Shown piece after piece: positions 8,560 to 15,738 of a stretch of 64,000 nucleotides of DNA. The notes beneath the pieces were generated by a model. The model did no database searches. It was not told where the DNA came from and was given only the letters and a program-made list of their open reading frames with translations. Origin of the DNA: an uncultured Psychrobacter sp. (GTDB lineage: Bacteria > Pseudomonadota > Gammaproteobacteria > Pseudomonadales > Moraxellaceae); contig NZ_CANMRN010000003.1 of assembly GCF_947500265.1 (NCBI RefSeq), positions 124,001 to 188,000 of the forward strand. The letters run 5' to 3'. Numbering within the stretch: position 1 is the first letter of the stretch; every line of letters begins with the position of its first letter. A program made the translations under genes and the position numbers.

Positions 8560-9312
8560 ATGCAAAGTGGCAAGATTAAGCACTGGAACGAAGATAAAGG
8601 CTACGGCTTTATCGATGTAGATAATCAAAGTGAAGATGTGTTCTTTCATATAAGCAAAGCAAGACTGGCGAATCCTATAACGGTTGGACAAAGTGTCTAC
8701 TTTAACAGTGCCCGTAACGACAAAAACCAATTGAGAGCCACTGAAGTGACCTCGTCTTCGTTGAGCCTTGACCAAGATACTGCATCAGATGTTCCAAGCT
8801 ATACCCCTACTAATGCTAATAGAAATAGCAATCAACGCACTCGTAACTCAAATCGTAGCAGTCACAATAGCAGACCCAATAAAAGAAGCTTAGGCTCTAC
8901 GCTATTTAGCCTTATCGCTATAATCGCCGTCGCTTTCTATTTCTTTGGCGATTTAAATTCGACATTGTTTGCTGATAGCATCGAGTCGACAACGGTATCG
9001 CAAGAAGTCATTGATAATACGAGCCAAACTACTACTGCTGGTATAACGGGTGATGCACAGGTCGACAATACGATTGCGCTCATTCAGCAAGGAGGCCCGT
9101 TTCCGTATCCAAATAAAGATGGTACGACGTTTTATAACCGTGAAGGCAGACTACCCGCCCAGTCACAAGGCTACTACCGCGAATATACCGTCCCCACCCC
9201 TGGTGTCTCTCATCGCGGCGCACGGCGTATCGTCACAGGTGGTAATCCGCCTACCGTCTATTACTTGACTGTCGACCATTATGATAGCTTCCAAAGACTA
9301 CAGGTGCCTTAA
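8560..9312 (+). CDS. Cold-shock domain-transmembrane-guanyl RNase (RNase Sa/barnase-like) fusion
   Basis: 250 residues in three parts. Residues 1-65 are a cold-shock RNA-binding domain with RNP-type motifs KGYGFID and DVFFHIS. An Asn/Ser/Arg-rich linker (about 66-110) leads to one hydrophobic helix (111-129) preceded by RPNKR. Residues 163-250 are a guanyl-specific RNase of the RNase Sa/T1 family: GPFPYPNKDG, NREGRLP, YYREYTVPTPG, RGARRIVTG and VDHYDSF. The catalytic set aligns as Glu208, Arg219, Arg223 and His240 (Sa Glu54, Arg65, Arg69, His85). The Cys pair of Sa is absent. Positive residues before the helix suggest N-in topology, which puts the RNase in the periplasm. The next gene, one base after the stop, is a barstar-like inhibitor, which supports real RNase activity. 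The physiological role is unknown. Confidence 0.9.
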   Translation: MQSGKIKHWNEDKGYGFIDVDNQSEDVFFHISKARLANPITVGQSVYFNSARNDKNQLRATEVTSSSLSLDQDTASDVPSYTPTNANRNSNQRTRNSNRSSHNSRPNKRSLGSTLFSLIAIIAVAFYFFGDLNSTLFADSIESTTVSQEVIDNTSQTTTAGITGDAQVDNTIALIQQGGPFPYPNKDGTTFYNREGRLPAQSQGYYREYTVPTPGVSHRGARRIVTGGNPPTVYYLTVDHYDSFQRLQVP

Positions 9313-9313
9313 T

Positions 9314-9733
9314 ATGAAAAAAGCTGATATGAATCGAGAAAGTATAAACCAAGCCATTCATTACGTTAATCAAAGCCATGTTAATCAAGGTCACATTAAC
9401 CAAAACGGTACAGCACTGGGTACTAGCATTCCTGCGCAGGCTGTTACTATAGCCGTAGGTGACACGCTCGAAAAAACTGAGCTATTGACGAGTTTAGCTA
9501 AGGCCTGTGACTTCCCTAGTTATTTTTCACACAACTGGGACAGTGCATGGGATTGTCTAACAGACAGTGAGGCAATTCATTTAAGGCTTGATTTGACAGA
9601 CGTTAAAAGCATAAACACTGAGGACTTCAATGTCTTTAAAAGCATCATTGAGGATGCCTTTAGAGAATTTGGCAAACCACAATTGTGGATCATCGTGCCA
9701 TCTGAGGATGAAGCTTATGCGTTAGAAACTTAG
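9314..9733 (+). CDS. Barstar-family RNase inhibitor
   Basis: 139-residue predicted cytosolic inhibitor of the RNase encoded immediately upstream. The barstar signature FPSYFSHNWDSAWDCLTD (67-84) contains the equivalents of barstar Asp35, Trp38 and Asp39 (Asp76, Trp79, Asp80), and FRE (116-118) matches the barstar Glu76 region. It has an N-terminal extension of about 40 residues that includes three (V/I)NQ units (HYVNQSHVNQGHINQ). I chose the ATG at 9314, one base past the RNase stop, with AGG about 9 bases upstream; an ATG at 9281 inside the RNase gene is also in frame. The tight spacing suggests translational coupling so that inhibitor accompanies enzyme. Confidence 0.88.
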   Translation: MKKADMNRESINQAIHYVNQSHVNQGHINQNGTALGTSIPAQAVTIAVGDTLEKTELLTSLAKACDFPSYFSHNWDSAWDCLTDSEAIHLRLDLTDVKSINTEDFNVFKSIIEDAFREFGKPQLWIIVPSEDEAYALET

Positions 9734-9800
9734 TCGTTGAAAGCCTATATGTTGCAAGCTTGACCGCCGATAGTCACCGATAATTATTCGTCATCATAGA

Positions 9801-9855
9801 AACCTGAATTCGAGATAAAGCCATATTTATCCCGAATTCAGGTTAATTTATTTTA
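9801..9855 (+). terminator. Rho-independent terminator of the RNase/barstar unit
   Basis: Arms 9801-9819 and 9826-9844 pair at 18 of 19 positions with a 6-base loop, followed by AATTTATTTTA. It lies 68 bases after the barstar stop and closes the two-gene unit ahead of gltS. Confidence 0.8.
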
Positions 9856-9871
9856 TAGAAAGGATTAACCT

Positions 9872-11146
9872 ATGGAGATTACCTTAAACGGTTATTACAC
9901 CCTGATATTGGCCACCTTAGTGCTGCTGCTTGGGCGGTTTTTGGTGAGACGAGTCAAGTTTTTAGAGGACTTTAATATTCCAGAACCGGTTGCTGGTGGT
10001 CTGGTCGCGGCGATTGTTGTCTATGCTCTCAATATGGTTTGGGGATATAGTTTTAACTTTCATCAAGGACTACAGACCGCCACCATGTTGATGTTCTTTG
10101 CGTCCATCGGTCTGAGCGCTGATTTTAGTCGATTAAAAGCAGGCGGCACACCATTACTGATTTTTACTATCGTTGTTTCAGTGTTTATTGTATTGCAGGA
10201 CATCGTTGGTGTGGCCATGGCAAGTGCGTTAGGACTTGATCCTTTGCTCGGTCTAGTGACAGGGTCTATCGCTCTAACGGGTGGTCATGGTACAGCAGGC
10301 GCTTGGGGTATTACGTTAGAACAAGACTACGGCGTGGTCGGTGCGACGACACTGGGTATCGCGGTTGCTACGTATGGTTTGGTCGCGGGTGGTATCGTTG
10401 GTGGTCCTGTTGCCCGTCGCTTGATTAACCGACTTGGACTAAAACCAACGCCAGCCAACCCTGATCCTAGCGATATCGAAAAAGTTGCTGGTGCGCAGTC
10501 ATTATATAGCACCAAACACGATGAAGAGTCTGCAGGTAGTAATAAAGATATCTTTGAAAGACCTGATAGCATGCGCTTTATCACCGCTTCTTCTACTATC
10601 GAAACCTTGGCACTATTCGCAGGTGCTTTGGCTTTTGCCGATGTGATGGCCATCGTTGCTGAAGGTACATGGTTTGAGCTGCCTACTTTCGTATGGGCAC
10701 TGGCAGGCGGCGTCATCATTCGCAATGTGCTGACGATGGTCTTCAATTTTGATATGTTTGACCGCTCAATTGATGTACTTGGTAATGCGTCTTTAAGCCT
10801 ATTTCTAGCGATGGCATTATTGTCTTTAAAACTTTGGCAGTTGACCGATTTGGCAGGCCCTGTACTAATTATATTGGTTGTACAGACCATCATTATGATT
10901 ATCTACGTGTACCTCATTACCTTTAAAATTATGGGTAAAGACTACGACGCAGCTGTATTATCAGCGGGGCATTGTGGTTTTGGTATGGGTGCGACACCGA
11001 CTGCAATTGCAAATATGCAGGCAGTCACTGACCGCTATCTGCCTTCACCTAAAGCATTCCTAATCGTGCCAATGGTTGGTGCGTTCTTTGTTGATATCGT
11101 TAATGCCACGATACTACAGATTTTTACGAAGTTACCGTTTATGTAG
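9872..11146 (+). CDS. gltS: Sodium/glutamate symporter
   Basis: 424-residue inner-membrane carrier of the GltS/ESS family that takes up glutamate with Na+. It has two pseudo-symmetric halves of about five helices, each with the family's Gly-rich re-entrant motif: GSIALTGGHGTAGAWG in the first half and SAGHCGFGMGATPTAIANM in the second. The central cytoplasmic loop (about 195-235) is charged. E. coli GltS has 401 residues. GAAAGGA lies about 8 bases before the ATG. It follows the RNase/barstar terminator and has its own terminator. Confidence 0.94.
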   Translation: MEITLNGYYTLILATLVLLLGRFLVRRVKFLEDFNIPEPVAGGLVAAIVVYALNMVWGYSFNFHQGLQTATMLMFFASIGLSADFSRLKAGGTPLLIFTIVVSVFIVLQDIVGVAMASALGLDPLLGLVTGSIALTGGHGTAGAWGITLEQDYGVVGATTLGIAVATYGLVAGGIVGGPVARRLINRLGLKPTPANPDPSDIEKVAGAQSLYSTKHDEESAGSNKDIFERPDSMRFITASSTIETLALFAGALAFADVMAIVAEGTWFELPTFVWALAGGVIIRNVLTMVFNFDMFDRSIDVLGNASLSLFLAMALLSLKLWQLTDLAGPVLIILVVQTIIMIIYVYLITFKIMGKDYDAAVLSAGHCGFGMGATPTAIANMQAVTDRYLPSPKAFLIVPMVGAFFVDIVNATILQIFTKLPFM

Positions 11147-11208
11147 GCCGATGCTGTTACAGATTAAAACTTAATAGCCATCTAGCAAATAACAAATACT
11201 AGCCATCG

Positions 11209-11246
11209 AAAAGCCCGCCAGGACTCATCTTGGCGGGCTTTTTTAA
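11209..11246 (+). terminator. Bidirectional terminator between gltS and the alanine symporter gene
   Basis: A perfect 12-base GC-rich stem (11209-11220 with 11231-11242) is followed by TTTTTT on the plus strand and TTTT on the minus strand. It serves gltS and probably also the convergent symporter gene. Confidence 0.88.
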
Positions 11247-11281
11247 TTATCAAGTTATAACAGAGTGTTCAATAAAACCTA

Positions 11282-12817
11282 TTATTTATACTTTTTAATT
11301 TCACCATTTTTCACACGAGCTATGAAAGAATTAACCTCTCTTTTCACAATTGGCATCAAGAAGTACAGACCGATGATGTTAAAGATAGCCATAGCGAACA
11401 GAGCCGCATCTGAGAAGTCGATAACGAAGCTAAACTGTACGATGGTACCGATAACAACGAAGATTAAGAAGATAAGTTTGTATATCATCTCGCCGCCTTT
11501 ACCTTCACCGAAAAGGTAAGTCCAAGCTTTTAGACCATAATATGACCATGAAATCATCGTTGAGAAAGCAAACAATAATACCGCGACAGCTAGGAAATAC
11601 TGGAAGATAGGCGCCGTTTCCATAAAGGCCGCACGGGTTAAATCCACACCAGTAAGCGCTTGGGTTTGCAAGTTTGCGGCAGTGTTCACCCCAGAGATAG
11701 TAATAACAAGCGCCGTCATCGTACAGATAACAACCGTATCAATGAAAGGCTCTAATAGCGCTACTAGACCTTCAGTAGCAGGCTCTTTGGTTTTTACTGC
11801 TGAGTGAGCAATAGCGGCTGAACCAACACCCGCTTCGTTAGAGAAAGTTGCACGTTTCAAACCTTGAATCAACGCGCCAATAAAGCCACCAGCCACGCCA
11901 GCACCAGTGAAGGCACCCGAGAAAATCTCACCAAATGCAGTGCCGATATGATTAAAGTTAGCAATCAGTACGATTACCGCCATAGTAATGTATAACAAGG
12001 CCATAAAAGGTACGACTTTTTCGGTAACGGTTGCGATGCGCGGCATACCACCAATGATGACCATACCAACTAAAAATGCTAAGCCAATACCAAAGAATAC
12101 ACTGTAATCCGTTGGAATACTAAAAGTAGAGCTCATCACTGCAAAGGCTTGGTTACCTTGGAACATGTTACCAGCACCAAAGGTCGCCAATATACACATA
12201 AGTGCAAAACCAACAGCCAGAAACTTACCTAATCCGCCCATACCACGTTCAGCCATACCGCGGCTTAGGTAGTACATAGGGCCACCTGATACGACGCCAG
12301 ATGGTAGTACCGTACGGTATTTGACACCTAGCGTACATTCTACAAACTTAGTCGCCATACCGAATAGGCCGACCATAATCATCCAAAAAGTAGCACCAGG
12401 TCCGCCAATAGCAAGTGCTGCACCAACGCCTGCGATATTACCAAGACCAACGGTACCTGATAAAGCAGTAGCTAAGGCTTGAAAATGACTGACCTCGCCT
12501 TCTTCCTTGTTGGCGGGATTAGGATCGGTATATTTGCCTCTGACAATATCTAGAGACAAGCCTATTTGGCGAAACTGAATAAATCCAAAGTAAAAGGTAA
12601 ATACGAGTGCGGCAACTAATAACCAGCCCACAATGAGTGGGAAGCTGACGTCCCCAAGAGGTACTGAAAAGAAAATAAGGTCGACGAACCAGCCGAATAT
12701 ATTGGCCATAAAGCCATCGAGACCTGCTCCAAATGCTGCTAAACCTGATTGTTCTGCTGCTTGCGCAAGAGTCGTGCTGAGTAATAGCATCGTTGCGACT
12801 AAAGATTGTTTTTTCAT
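11282..12817 (-). CDS. Alanine/glycine:cation symporter (AGCS family)
   Basis: 511-residue Na+-coupled alanine/glycine importer. Family motifs are visible: SHFQALATALSGTVGLGNIAGV near the first helices, GPGATFWM, KYRTV and GLKRATFSNEAGVGSAAIAHS. About ten membrane helices are evident. The start at 12817 (ATG, AGAGGGAT 6 bases upstream) is preferred to an in-frame codon 14 positions earlier that lacks a ribosome-binding site. The N-terminus MKKQSLVATMLLLSTTLAQA looks like a cleavable signal peptide, unusual for the shorter family members. The upstream region carries TACTAATA-type repeats that may be regulatory. Confidence 0.93.
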   Translation of the reverse strand: MKKQSLVATMLLLSTTLAQAAEQSGLAAFGAGLDGFMANIFGWFVDLIFFSVPLGDVSFPLIVGWLLVAALVFTFYFGFIQFRQIGLSLDIVRGKYTDPNPANKEEGEVSHFQALATALSGTVGLGNIAGVGAALAIGGPGATFWMIMVGLFGMATKFVECTLGVKYRTVLPSGVVSGGPMYYLSRGMAERGMGGLGKFLAVGFALMCILATFGAGNMFQGNQAFAVMSSTFSIPTDYSVFFGIGLAFLVGMVIIGGMPRIATVTEKVVPFMALLYITMAVIVLIANFNHIGTAFGEIFSGAFTGAGVAGGFIGALIQGLKRATFSNEAGVGSAAIAHSAVKTKEPATEGLVALLEPFIDTVVICTMTALVITISGVNTAANLQTQALTGVDLTRAAFMETAPIFQYFLAVAVLLFAFSTMISWSYYGLKAWTYLFGEGKGGEMIYKLIFLIFVVIGTIVQFSFVIDFSDAALFAMAIFNIIGLYFLMPIVKREVNSFIARVKNGEIKKYK

Positions 12818-12871
12818 GTAAATCCCTCTATTGAAAATAATATTTATATAATTATTCAATCAATTACAGCG

Positions 12872-12916
12872 ATACTAATACAAAGTGTAACTATTTATTA
12901 TAATTTGTATTAGTAT
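12872..12916. promoter_or_regulatory. 13-base inverted repeat upstream of the AGCS symporter gene
   Basis: ATACTAATACAAA (12872-12884) and its exact complement (12904-12916) flank a 19-base AT-rich spacer, 55-100 bases before the symporter start. A third TACTAATA copy lies at 12945-12952. It could be an operator for a dimeric regulator or a leader hairpin; no regulator is assignable. Confidence 0.45.
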
Positions 12917-13173
12917 TATTACTAAATGTTCAATACTGACTATATACTAATATTTTTGTATAAACAAAGAGATTTACACATTTTTCTTAATTAAACATCA
13001 ACTTAGCTCCTTAAAATTAATAGCAAAACTCAATCAAGCTCACTACACTTATCGAAAAATGTTGGTAGTAATTTTCAGGTTAAATAACGGACTTAAATAT
13101 AATTAAAAGAGCTCAATGGCAATATCAATATAGGTTTGCGTTAAATGTTCTAATATTTATGAAGAGCAATAAC

Positions 13174-13209
13174 AAAAAAACCGCTAAGCAAAAGCTTAGC
13201 GGTTTTTTT
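13174..13209 (-). terminator. Rho-independent terminator of glyA
   Basis: A perfect 16-base stem (13174-13189 with 13194-13209, AAAA loop) gives a T7 run on both strands. It starts 16 bases past the glyA stop. Confidence 0.92.
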
Positions 13210-13225
13210 ATTACCATTCTAAAGT

Positions 13226-14482
13226 TTACTGATTTTTAGCATAGACTGGTAATTCTGCACAAATCGCTTCTACTTTAGCGCGTACTTCAGTAGCAACCGC
13301 TTCATCACCGCGGCTGTCTAGTACGTCACAGATCCAACCTGCCAACTCGCCCGCTTGTGCTTCGTTGAAACCGCGAGTAGTAATAGCTGGTGTACCGATA
13401 CGGATACCAGAAGTCACGAATGGTGATTTTGGATCGTTTGGTACAGCGTTTTTGTTGACAGTGATGTGTGCTTCACCAAGCCATTTATCCGCTTCTTTAC
13501 CCGTCATTTCTTGCTTAACGAGGCTGATCAGCATTAGATGGTTTTCAGTACCACCAGAGATAACTTCATAGCCGCGCTCTTGAACCACTTTTGCCATTGC
13601 TTGCGCATTTTTCACTACTTGCTGCTGATACGTTTTGAAGCTATCTTCTAACGCTTCTTTAAAGCAAACCGCTTTTGCAGCGATAACATGCATCAACGGG
13701 CCACCTTGGTTGCCTGGGAATACAGCTGAGTTTAGCTTTTTAGCCAGTACTTCATCACGTGCCAAAATCATACCTGAGCGTGGGCCACGTAGGGTTTTGT
13801 GCGTCGTCGTCGTGACCACATCAGCGAAAGGTACTGGGTTTGGATAAACACCGCCAGCAACCAAGCCTGCAACGTGTGCCATATCGACCAATAGATACGC
13901 GCCTACTTCGTCCGCGATGTCACGGAAACGCTGCCAATCTACTACTTGTGAGTATGCTGAGAAACCCGCAATGATCATTTTTGGCTTATGCTCACGCGCT
14001 AGACTCTCTACTTGATCATAATCAATAAGGCCAGTGCCATCTACCAATCCGTATTGTACGGCATTGTAGTTCAAACCTGAGAAGTTGATGTGTGCGCCAT
14101 GCGTCAAGTGACCACCAGCGTCTAAGCTCATGCCTAGTACAGTGTCATTTGCTTCTAGCAATGCTAAAAATACGGCTGAGTTTGCTTGGCTACCAGAATG
14201 TGGCTGAACGTTCACATACTCTGCACCGAACAACTCTTTAGCGCGGTCAATAGCCAATTGCTCAACCACATCCACATGCTCACAACCACCATAATAACGC
14301 TTGCCAGGATAGCCTTCTGCGTATTTGTTGGTAAGGTCAGTACCTTGTGCTTCCATCACTGCTTGTGAGCAGTAGTTTTCAGAGGCGATAAGCTCGATGT
14401 GGTTTTCTTGACGAACGCTTTCTGCGGCCATCGCTTCAGCAAGTACTGGATCAAAATCTTTGATAGAAATATCTTTAAACAT
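13226..14482 (-). CDS. glyA: Serine hydroxymethyltransferase
   Basis: 418-residue cytosolic PLP enzyme that interconverts serine and glycine while charging tetrahydrofolate with a one-carbon unit. The PLP lysine is Lys229 in [14 protein letters not shown]. Other hallmarks are [15 protein letters not shown] (54-68), HSGSQAN (95-101) and VDMAHVAG (199-206). Length equals E. coli GlyA. The ATG at 14482 is the family's usual start. Its product glycine is a substrate of the symporter encoded next on the same strand, though a terminator separates the two. Confidence 0.97.
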   Translation of the reverse strand: MFKDISIKDFDPVLAEAMAAESVRQENHIELIASENYCSQAVMEAQGTDLTNKYAEGYPGKRYYGGCEHVDVVEQLAIDRAKELFGAEYVNVQPHSGSQANSAVFLALLEANDTVLGMSLDAGGHLTHGAHINFSGLNYNAVQYGLVDGTGLIDYDQVESLAREHKPKMIIAGFSAYSQVVDWQRFRDIADEVGAYLLVDMAHVAGLVAGGVYPNPVPFADVVTTTTHKTLRGPRSGMILARDEVLAKKLNSAVFPGNQGGPLMHVIAAKAVCFKEALEDSFKTYQQQVVKNAQAMAKVVQERGYEVISGGTENHLMLISLVKQEMTGKEADKWLGEAHITVNKNAVPNDPKSPFVTSGIRIGTPAITTRGFNEAQAGELAGWICDVLDSRGDEAVATEVRAKVEAICAELPVYAKNQ

Positions 14483-14796
14483 AGTGATGTCCTAAGTAGT
14501 GACTGTCATTAAAAAACGTCATTGAAAAGAAGCTTATAGCCTGCCCACAATAAAACAACTACTGCGTCAACGTCGCTGAAGTACGCTTGATACCTCTGCA
14601 CGCTGTTTTTCTGCAGTCTGTTTTATGGTACGACCATTATTGTGAATGGAGTCTATTAGCAAAGATTGAAATAAGAATAAATACAGGCGACTGACCTGTT
14701 ATTAACTTGACTGATTCGTCAATAAAATCGATGTACATTTGCATCGATATCATCGCGAAAGATTAAGTGTAACATGAAAATTTGTGCTGTGAGCGC

Positions 14797-14822
14797 AAAA
14801 AAACCTCACCTTAAGATGAGGG
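14797..14822 (-). terminator. Rho-independent terminator, probably of the ubiC transcript
   Basis: On the minus strand a 7-base stem around CCTCATC/GGTGAGG with a TTAA loop is followed by seven T. It is about 320 bases downstream of ubiC, so the ubiC message would run through the repeat pair first. Confidence 0.7.
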
Positions 14823-14945
14823 AATTAAATGACTATATAACACAGATAAATAGCCAATAAAATAAAGGATTTACCCGTTGAATGTTTTCGCCAATATGCC
14901 TTTTTATGCTGATTTAGGCCTAAAATATTTTTAAGCGTGGCTAGA

Positions 14946-15054
14946 TATAGTCAATTTAATATAATTTCGATACAAGGAAACCGAGTGCAAGTTACACATT
15001 AGTATGCTTAGCGAGGATGACGATGTAGCGGATTTATATAGACTTGACTATATA
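14946..15054. repeat. Degenerate dispersed repeat, copy A
   Basis: An element of about 105 bases that begins TATAGTCAATTTAA, contains ACCGAGTGCAAGT and GCTTAGCGAGGATGA, and ends in GACTTGACTATA. The ends are imperfect inverted repeats. It abuts copy B through the 12-base palindrome GACTATATAGTC (15046-15057). I recall repeats of this type between Psychrobacter genes; their function is not known to me. Confidence 0.6.
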
Positions 15055-15147
15055 GTCGATTCAATTTAAAAGTAGTACAAAGCAGCCGAGTGTAGATGTA
15101 TATTAAATAACTCAAGCAAGGTTAACCTAGTAATATTTTTATAGGTC
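15051..15147. repeat. Degenerate dispersed repeat, copy B
   Basis: It is similar to copy A in order and spacing: TATAGTCGATTCAATTT, GTAGTACAA, GCCGAGTGTAGATGT, CAAGCAAGGTTAACC and ending TTTTATAGGTC. Its last bases overlap the final codons and stop of ubiC, so the element may have supplied the present ubiC 3' end. Confidence 0.6.
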
Positions 15148-15639
15148 GCTAGTTAAAAACGCAGGTAAGAACGTTTCACTGATCATTATCTTACGACCAT
15201 ACCAGTCATAACGCGTTTGTCGTTGCCAACCGTCACTGGTATGACTGATAAAACGCTCATTTGGCAAGGTACGTCGACGCTTAAATAACACGTAGCCAAT
15301 AGGTGTGTTCTTCAAATGCTGCAGACGACGCGACTGACATTTTAAACTGTTTAAAGGAAAGGTGCTCTGTGCTTGCACCCATGGCATGTCATCATTGCCA
15401 TATAGCTGCACTTCCCGTACCCATGCCAGCATTGGACGATTTAGCATCATGCCTCGTACACCTAGCTGCTTTTTTTGACCTAAAGTCAGCGAACGATAGC
15501 CCTCAAAGCTGCGTTTTACGCGCAGCGGCTGCCCTGCCTTCTCTTCTAATATCGCAGTGAGAGAACCTTCAGCATTGAGCCAAGGTAAGAGTTCAGTAGG
15601 AGGTAGGCCGCTGATAGAACTAGAAGAATTGCTGGTCAT
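15139..15639 (-). CDS. ubiC: Chorismate--pyruvate lyase
   Basis: 166-residue cytosolic enzyme that converts chorismate to 4-hydroxybenzoate, the first step of ubiquinone synthesis. Length matches E. coli (165). Catalytic/binding residues align: Arg75 in WVREVQL (E. coli Arg76) and Glu155 in SETFLPA (E. coli Glu155). The position of E. coli Arg91 is Gln91 (PWVQAQ), so product binding may differ. ubiA, often adjacent, is not nearby. The ATG at 15639 has no obvious ribosome-binding site. It lies 99 bases downstream of the FemAB-like gene and is probably co-transcribed. Its 3' end overlaps a dispersed repeat. Confidence 0.87.
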   Translation of the reverse strand: MTSNSSSSISGLPPTELLPWLNAEGSLTAILEEKAGQPLRVKRSFEGYRSLTLGQKKQLGVRGMMLNRPMLAWVREVQLYGNDDMPWVQAQSTFPLNSLKCQSRRLQHLKNTPIGYVLFKRRRTLPNERFISHTSDGWQRQTRYDWYGRKIMISETFLPAFLTSDL

Positions 15640-15738
15640 AGTTTATGGCTAGTATTTTTTATAGGGTGTTTGATAGTTAAAAGGTGCTTGCAAATAGAGG
15701 CAGAGTGAGTCACAGCTGATTGCCGTTATAAATTACTG

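Larger units (their letters stand above)
12818..13225. other. Intergenic region, symporter promoter side
   Basis: 408 very AT-rich bases between the symporter gene and the end of glyA. It contains the glyA terminator (13174-13209) and an inverted repeat plus related TACTAATA motifs (12872-12958). I looked for a glycine-riboswitch core, because such switches precede AGCS genes in some gammaproteobacteria, and did not find one. Confidence 0.5.
14483..15138. other. Intergenic region with terminator and dispersed repeats
   Basis: 656 bases upstream of glyA. From the glyA side: a presumed promoter/leader (14483-14790), a minus-strand terminator (14797-14822), then two tandem degenerate copies of a roughly 100-base element (14946-15147). 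No coding potential is seen. Confidence 0.6.

Noticed and set aside
10327-10893. 188-codon open frame antisense to gltS
   Set aside because: No ribosome-binding site or family similarity. Its composition is what results from reading the complement of a membrane-protein gene, and gltS itself is unambiguous.
12818-13170. Glycine riboswitch upstream of the AGCS symporter
   Set aside because: The conserved glycine-aptamer core was not found on the minus strand; the region is nearly pure AT with TACTAATA repeats instead.
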